Source: Heliocidaris erythrogramma
Lineage: Eukaryota; Echinodermata; Echinoidea; Camarodonta; Echinometridae
DNA: 64,000 bases
Direction of reading: 5' to 3'
NCBI GenBank assembly: GCA_025617745.1
Contig: CM046853.1
Span: 33,612,625 to 33,676,624 of the forward strand
Part shown: piece by piece, positions 48,701 through 57,700 of the stretch
How the letters are laid out: every line of letters starts with the position of its first letter
Numbering within the stretch: position 1 is the first letter of the stretch
Made by a program: the position numbers and the translations under genes
Notes under the pieces: generated by a model
The model's input: only the letters and a program-made list of their open reading frames with translations
Told to the model about the DNA's origin: nothing
Databases searched by the model: none

Positions 48701-51700
48701 TCATATCGGTAACACTGTCATTATCATTATATGAAATAATTATAGGTTTTCCCGCCCATTTTCGTCACCTTTTCAATCAATTTCAAACAATGATCTTTCA
48801 ATTTCGTCGCCGGCCCGCAGGAATTTGCGAATGCTTGTTTCAATTTCGTCTTTGATCATTAAATTTAAAAACATTACCATTCAATTTCGTCATTTGTCGC
48901 TGACTTTCGTCACTTTCGATTCAATTTCGTCGGTCACGGTAGTTGGACGCAAAACAACAAGATCCAATTCGTCTTTTGGCATTCGTTTCCGCCAAACTTT
49001 CACGCAAAATCGTCCTCTATATTACACTGCAACAAGATGCATCTACATTTGCTCATCATATCGTTTACTCACCACCTGCATGATCACAATTATGCCACTT
49101 TCATCGTAAATAAAACATATTTCAATTCGCAGCAATCAATAAATCAAATCATGAAATACTCTCACATGAACAACACAATACAACAAAATAAAGATAAAGA
49201 AAAGATGCAGTTGAAACAAGTTTTTTTGGGGGATATAAATAAACTTTTAAATAGATATAGACACATTTTCAATATTCATTGTCGAATAATAAGGTTCTGT
49301 AAACATAAAATGCATCGATACATCCACTTGATGATGCAATCACAGATTGGAATAAAAAAAAAGAATGCTTATCAAGCTTACAAGTAGCTAAACATCAATA
49401 TAATTATATGAATCACGTAAAAGTTAAGAAAAAATGGTTAAAGGTTTTATGTATCCTCTATAGAGAGGAAAACAAAACTTAAGACGAATTTGAACAGCAA
49501 TAAAGTGAATTTGTTTGAAAAGACGACGAATTTGATCTGAACATTTTTACTCGCTTGCCGGCGGGGACGAAATCCAGTGACAATTGACGAATGTGAATGC
49601 TAAATTGTTGAATTTGGTTGACCAAAGACGAAATTAAATGACATTTGGACGAAATCGATCCTCGTGTTTGAGCGCGGTACGCTTCGCCAGACGAAATTGA
49701 ATTAAAAGCTGATGAAATCGCTTGACTAGGTGACGAAAATGGGCGGGAAAACCTATATTATCAATATTATCCATATCATTCGGTTTTTGAGATTTGTAAA
49801 TATTATGCCCTATTTGAGCCGCTGAAGTTTGAAATGATAGGATTGGTTGTGTTCCCGACCTGTGAGGTGAAATTTATAGATGACATGTCTTCTCCAACCA
49901 GCCCCGTATACACATCCATGTAGGCACATGTTTAGTATGAGGAGCAATAAGGATTTTATTCTGGATATCAACATGTCAACTATGTACTGAGCGTTTAAAG
50001 AAAAAAGAAACAGTCACAGAGACTCACACGCATTGCTACTTTTGATTTCTGAAGGTCCCGTCTTACGCTAAATGTTGAATGACTTGTTTTGTTTTGTTTT
50101 TATTGTGTAGCAAAGAGTTGAAATTACAGTATATAATTACGTGCACCTTATAAGTCGGTGCACCTGCTCATCCAAGTTTGAACATATACCTGCCCCAATC
50201 TTTCTTTTTAGGCAATGCCGGGGAGGTATGACAATTGAACTCTCTCGTAGGCCTATGGTGTGACAAAGAAGCTACTTTTATAATTTGACAACTGTTAGGC
50301 GGTAATTTGAACAAGAGAGAATTTGATCCTAATAATCTTATAGCGATGGGGCTTAGTATACAGGTAGAATTAAGTTGAAAACACATTTTAGAAAAACATA
50401 TCTAGGTCAAATATCTGAGTATTGTTTTCTTTCTTTTCGTCTTAACGTAAAGTCATCAGTAGCATAAGCATTCTACAGAACAGGTCGACAGAACTTTATT
50501 AGAACAAACTGCGTGTTTAAATCGTAATTTGAAGAACAAAAATTAAAATGGTAAATTAGAAGATCAATCAAAATAAAAAAAAATCATCAGCGTATAAAAA
50601 TGTATATCTTTTAAGCAGCCTATCTTAAAACAAGCCTCTTTTATTTATCGTTTTGTATTTGACTCAGCAATGTTTGGGCACGAGTAACTTTGATCGCGTG
50701 TGTTTGCCAGTCCCCGTTCGTGCAAACCTCGAAAGTCATAATTAAGTTTGAAGCAACGATTGAGTCGTGCACGTTTGATTTTGTTTCCTCAAAAGGTATA
50801 ACGTCTAAGACTCTTCTGCTAACGATGGACTAAGGAATAACAAAATGAATTTGTCATGGAAAGTGACATTGTTGAGTGAATAATGTATGGTTTGAAGATA
50901 CAGTGACAACCTCGTGACAACCTCGTGGCAACTAAGATTACGGTTTTGCAATTTTAAAGCAAATATTTGCAGAAATCTACTAAAAGTTTCAGATGACTGA
51001 CGCAAACTAGTGCAACTGATTGATATACAACATGTGGTGTGCATGTGTTGCATGACGTTTGCACTGAAGGACAAACATTTTAAGAGTATACCGTATCACG
51101 GTTTGAATCTGATGTACCGTATTGATTCAAACCTGAACTCCATGAATAAATGAACATATGCATTCCAAAATTAATTCTTCTTCGCTTTTTGTGTCTATCT
51201 TGTATACAAACGATCGGTGAGACTCTTCCAAAGTGAACAGCCATCAATTGATCAGGCAGTATTGTTTTTCTAGAAGTAGACTTCTTGATAGATGTTTAAT
51301 TGATAGAATTGTGTACTCATGGAGCCCTTCAGCGTAATGTCATCACATTGATTTATTTTGTCGTAAATATCAGCTTGGGAGAGAAGCATACTAGATATGT
51401 TGCCTGTTTGACGAAGATACTGCAGTTTTGTTTTATATTTCATGGACATGGGATGGGGATGATCGAATTCATCGGTGATAACAATAAAGCATCTTCCTTT
51501 TTCTCTCAATGGGGTGACAGAGTAGACAAGAAAGGACAAAGTTACGTTGACAAATTCTGGACTTTGAAAAGAAAGAAGGCCGAAATGTGAGGAGAAAATC
51601 GTTTTATTATTCAAGTTGGATATAAGGTGAATACAATTTGTTCTACATTTCTTAATCTAGAACTTAAGAACATAGTAGCCCGCAGGCTGAACAAAATTGA

Positions 51701-54700
51701 CATCATTATCTCATTTCCGTATGATTTTGATTTGAGAAGTTATGACAATATCAACCAGAAATATTTTGTTTTGATTTTGTCGGAATAATGAAGCGTGGTG
51801 AGATTCATTGAGGCTTTTAACTACAGTGCTTCCTCTGTGAATAACAATAAAGTTGTGACTATGATGTAGTGAAATTTATTCCCGGACTATTTTTCGTTTC
51901 AAATTTTGTTGAATATTTCATGGCTTTGGGATTCTTGGACTTCCTTGGATACGCACTCGAAGAGGAACCATGCTTGCGCTACAGGTTGCTAATACCATCT
52001 GGATTTTGATTATCTGTCTGACAGGTCTCCTTGGAAACTTCTTCATTTTGCTGGTGTTCGCTAAACGCCATAGGAAGATATCCGCAGACATTTTGGTGAT
52101 GACCCTAGCATCGTCGGATATCTACTCTTGCGTAATGTATCTCGTCCAAATCGCATGGCTCCTCAATCTGGATGCACGCAATGATCATTTCTGTTCGGTA
52201 ATTTGGTTCACTGGTCGTTCATCTGTCTGTGTGGAGACCATCATTACAACACTGATTGCCGTTGATCGTTATTTCGCAGTTTGCCATCCATTCCGATGGA
52301 ACAAATCCAAGAAGCGAGCCATATATGCGTCTGTTATTACAGTGACCATAAGTCATATCCTCAATATCCACTATGCCATTGAAACGAAAGTGCTTGATAG
52401 GTGTTGTTCGATAAGGTTAATGTGCACATTCGATGGCATGCCCTGGCTGAGAATACTAGGCAATGTGGTGATGAGCTCTTTGTTCGTCCTTGGGGCCATC
52501 TGTTTGTGGTGCTATCTCAGGATATGGATGAACATGAGGCAACATTGTCGCGTGATGGCCGCCCAGCGTACCTCGCTTAGAGGTTTGCCAAATAGACAGA
52601 CTCCAATGGAACCGATCAACTCAGTCTCTTCAAGGGTTGAAGGCATTGTCCTGGTCAGTGTAAACGGTAGTCTCCAAGATGGAAGCTCTGAAGACAAGGT
52701 TCAAGCACCTTGTCCGTGTGTTACTACACAACCACAAGCCCAGCCATTGCAAAAACATTGTGAAGGAGCGCAGAGCAGCAGCATACAGCCACATGGAAGT
52801 GCATTTACAAGTGTAGTTTCTGACAAAATCTGCGTGCAGTCGAAGATCTGCCAGCAACCACCTAACATCCTCGAAGCGGGTTCTGGTACTGTAACCGTAG
52901 AATCTGACCGACCTGTACCCGGCACAATAGGACGGAGTCAACCTCCTGTACAGGGACAAAAGAAAGACGACGCCATGACAAAAATGTTGCTCTTGGCCAC
53001 CATCATCTACATAATCACCCTGTTACCATCAGCCTTCTTAGAAAACCTTCATCCTGAGAAGCTCATAACTATACAACAGTCTCAGGTGGGGGAATGGGGA
53101 GTATTTCTCGGCTATGCCTTACGTGCCGTCAATTACACCAGCAATTTCTTTGTATATGTGGCGGTAAATAAGGGTTTTCGACGGTCTTGCTGGAATCTTG
53201 TCAAATGGGACTCAACCACATAGCTGCATAACGTACCGATACCGGGGTACCCTCGCTAGTCATAAGGACCGCTATCAATAAGGACCACTTATTCATAAGG
53301 ACCGCTATCCATAACGCGTGACTAAATGAATAGCGGTTTTGTATGAATAGCGGTCCTTATGAATAGCGAGCGGACCCACCGATGCCATGCGTTAAAGAGT
53401 TTGTAAAGATGAAATAAACAATCGGTCCAACATTTAGATATGAGCATGATCGCTTAAAGAGTAGGTATTTTGTCCGTCTGTGACAATGAATATTTTATGG
53501 ATTATAATTTTAGTAGGTAGCCATGGTACACACATTTTGAATAAAATTTCAACTCTTTCAGTGATGCCTTTCACAATGAAACATAAACTAGCACTCTTCA
53601 ATTAAATACTTATTTTCTACAGGCCTTCAAAATGTGTCAAATGTCCGTCCGTGACCAGCAGATCTGGGGAGCATTTCATCAAGTATTTTGTCAGTAATTT
53701 TTACTGACAAATTTGCTCTCAGCCAATCAGATGCAAGGATTTCGGTAGCTTATAACAGTTGTCGGTAAAACTCACTGACAAAACGCTTGATGAAACGCTC
53801 CACTTGTGTTTTTGGCATCGATGTTTTGTTCATTTATCCTCACAAAAATCGAGCAGCAAACTCCATTTTGTGAGCAGAGTGAATGTTGTGGGAATAAAAT
53901 TTGAATATTAAAAAAGAAAGGGAGTTGTGTTGTGTCGCATAATATTGTTAAACATATATGTCTTGTTTCCTTGTTTCCTGGCGTCCACTATAGGGCACGG
54001 ACAAGACGTGGAATGCAAAGTGAGTAAATCCGCATTCATTCAGCAACCTATCCGCATATTCTTGAAAGATTTCCGTTCACTGTCTTTCATTCCTGAACAC
54101 TTCCCGGCGTTTCCGCATTTTCGGGAGAGGGCAAAATTTCCGCGTCCAAATTTTGGTCTCGACCAAAATTTGGACGTGGAAATGAACTTCCTGACACCTT
54201 CGGCAACTTGTCTGCACTATCGTGCGGACATCGTCAGGACATCCCGCCTCCTTCAGCCTCCTCTGCAAACGCCCCTGAAAGCCTCCGCGGTGCGGGCAGC
54301 CGTATCCGGACAGTAGTTGTCCTGGGGAGGGGGGCGGGGGGGTAATTGTCAAAGGGGGTAGTTGTCCAGGGGGTTGTTGTCTGGGGGTAGTTGTCCAGGG
54401 GGTAGTTGTCTGGGGGTAGTTGTTCAGGGGGTAGTTTTCCTAGAATCGCGGGCAGCTTCGCGAATGACGGGTAGCAGGCATATGAGAAAAAAAAAGAAAG
54501 TCGGTGCCGAATTTATAACCTTGCATTATTTCCTGATATAGTCCGCATATCTAAATGGTTGTCGGAAAATCATCCTGATTGTCCTAGTCCATGATTTTCA
54601 TGATTTTACCACTCCCGGTGTGATCCTAGATGCGTACGCGCTGTCCTGCTACGGTAAGCATTTTCCGCGGCATTTCGCGACCTTCCCGATTGATTCATAT

Positions 54701-57700
54701 GACACTCGCAGGCATGACTGCAGTCAATACGCAGAGATTCGTAGTAATGTCGCAAGAAACGATGATTCACACACCTTTTCCGCGTCTGGCGCGGAAAGAA
54801 TGCCGAAATGACGTACTTTGCTTCCGCAACCCTTCGTAATCTTGTCGGCGCTCTACTGGACGCTAGACTTTAATCTGATATGACCTCCATCCGATGTCAG
54901 GTATACTGTAAAATGTTTAATTTACCCTATCTAATTAAAGCTTTGTTTGAAAAGATAATTCATATGCAAATGTGAGACAACAAAGTCAAGTGACGCGTTA
55001 GGAACACGAAAGAGAGAATGGCACAGATGTGTAATAATAATGATACTTTTTTTCTTTCTTTGCTTATTTTCCTTTGCTTTTTTGCATTTCACTGTGGGGT
55101 ATGTGCCCTTCTGTTCCTCTTTGTGACTACAACCTACGCCACTGAATGAACATGTGTGTTTAGTGTTGAAAACGGATACTAAACACAGTCAGATCAACAA
55201 GAGGAAACCAACATCCTCCGTAGTCATGGTAATATTGAGTAAATTTTCTAAAAACGTTTCTTTGGACAGGTGGTGGTTTCTTGAAGAAATTTTCATTATT
55301 GTAAAATCAACCCCCTTTTCGACCTTGCCAGCCATTCAGGATAGATCGTTTCAAAATAACTTAAAATGATGATTGTGAATGTACATTCATTGCAAAATAA
55401 ACAAAAATTTCAGTTGAAGCGAAAATAAGCTCTTGAAACGGACTTTTATCATACAATCGGAATTTCAGGAGTCATTTTTTGTAACAAATGCGACGTTTAA
55501 TAGTTTATATATCGCAGGAGTATAATACTGATATTATCAGTACTAAAATACCTTTACTTATGTTATTGTGACACACACTCCAAACTTGTGTTCTTATCGG
55601 TAGAAATGGAAGAAATATACCCGTTTTTTATAAAATGTTGCAGTTTATTAATAGAAATATGTACTTATAATCGTTTTCTATATAATTGTAAGATAGACTT
55701 ATGAAGATATTATGTAGTATCTTAATGAAGACAAACGCTATCTGAAAAATGAATAGATGCATGTCTCTTATTAAAAGGAGAAACTAAATTTAAAAAAAAC
55801 CCCAAGACTTTTGCCCTTTGCTCACGAGACGTCATTGCGATTGCGTTACTACTTGTATTAATCAAGCTTGTAAAGGCATTTTCTTGTGTTTGCTTGTAAA
55901 TAAAGACCTCACGGTCATGAGATGAATACAAACGAAAAAAACTAACTATTTGATGTAAAAATAGAAAGTTGCAAGTCTTAGGGTTTAAACTGTAAAGCTA
56001 AGTGTATTAGTTGTGTCATTTTTTTTTCCTGTTTTTTTTTGCAAATGTCGGATAATTATTGTAAGCTTTGCATACATACTTTGGCTTTTCAGTTTGTTTG
56101 ATTTGGATATTCTGCGCTGTCAAACATGCATTGAAGGGAGAACCAACATTTGTAATGATATGATTTGTGCGAAAGCAGAAAAATCAGAGAAGCAGATTGG
56201 TGAAATTCTGAACGAAATCGGAAAAGCAATAACAAAGTTGTAATCAATATACATATATGGAATTTTCAAATTGGACGTATTGGTACGGTCACTGTGATGT
56301 AGCGGCGGTCAACTTTTGCTCCAACACACAAAATGACTAAACTGTTATTTTTTAAAATGTGTAACTCAGTAGGATTTTGTTTTTCTTTTTGGAGGACCTG
56401 TAACGATATGCTACCTACAATATATTTTGAGTACTGACCCGAGTGAAAAGGCGTTCGGAATTTAATGTTATTTTGGAAGAGTTGATGGTAAATACGTCAC
56501 AATCGATTTACCAAATTGCCAATTTGAGATTCGCAGTGATGTATAGTGCTCTCATTTTTCATACATTCATAACTTTATTATTCTAGAAGACAAGACGTTT
56601 TGCGTCTCGAAGCCATGTTTGCAGCTTACCTTGTTATCTCTCAATACAGAAGAATTAACTTCATTAGTAGAAAATGTCTATTATAAACAAATTCGAATAA
56701 TTAAAAGTAGATTAGGTACGACTAAGAAGTGGTGTCAGTATTGGAGAATGTTTACGGGGAAATCTAATGATTGTATAGTCTTATTCAATGTTTATATGAT
56801 GAAGATGCATGTTTGTTCGAGTTCGCAAATTAATATTTCATTGTGGGGGTGACTTTTTTGTCGAAACGGTAGATCGGAACTCCTTTCAGTTTATAAAGAT
56901 GAAGAGCTTTTACGAGTTTATTGGTAAAAGAATGGTAAACGTATATTCACATGGAATCTTGGACAGTTTTTAGCTTCTCGGCTTCCGTGATCTATGGAAT
57001 AGTTACATATTAAAGAAATGACTCTTTCCTGCATGTGAATAGCAAGATGCACTTGAAATAAATAATTTATTGTATTCTTGATATTAAGTATCAATAATGG
57101 TCTGCAGCATTTACCTTTTAATCGTTTTTCGTAGTTTGGCCGATGTTCCTTCATTGTTCTTTCTTTCTCTCTCTCTCTCTCTATCTCTTAATAATAAATA
57201 ATTGTAACAGTACATTGCTTAGTAAACGCATAATATCACATGGTCTCTATGCGTGTTAGAACATCACTGTGATGATGTTACAAAACCTTAGTTCAAATTC
57301 AAAAACAATTGTGTTTTCAGCTCAGCTTTAAACTGATCCAACTATAAGTGATATTCCTTAAATTCTGTGGGAGTTTGTTCCAAAGTTCAGGTGCTATCTT
57401 TTGAAATGACCTATCCCCGTATGAACTTGGTCTGGACGGATATTTGAGAGAGAAGATTTTTTGAATTTGAACGAAGATTGCGTTTGGGTATTACATAATT
57501 ATACTTCCACTGTCTCTATACCCCCTCTCATTGTCTCCACCTTTCAGTTTCTCTGTTTATTACATCAATTTGCTATATAATTATTTAATTGGTTACTTTC
57601 AATCATGATCCACGGCCTTAATCCACCGCCTCAGAGCACTATATTTTACATGATAATTATATAAGTTATCACTACCAGGGCTCTTGGGGCTCGAGTGACC

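Noticed and set aside
49037-49387. Transposase inside the 1-kb foldback
   Set aside because: The 116-codon frame is low in complexity and shows no catalytic motif.
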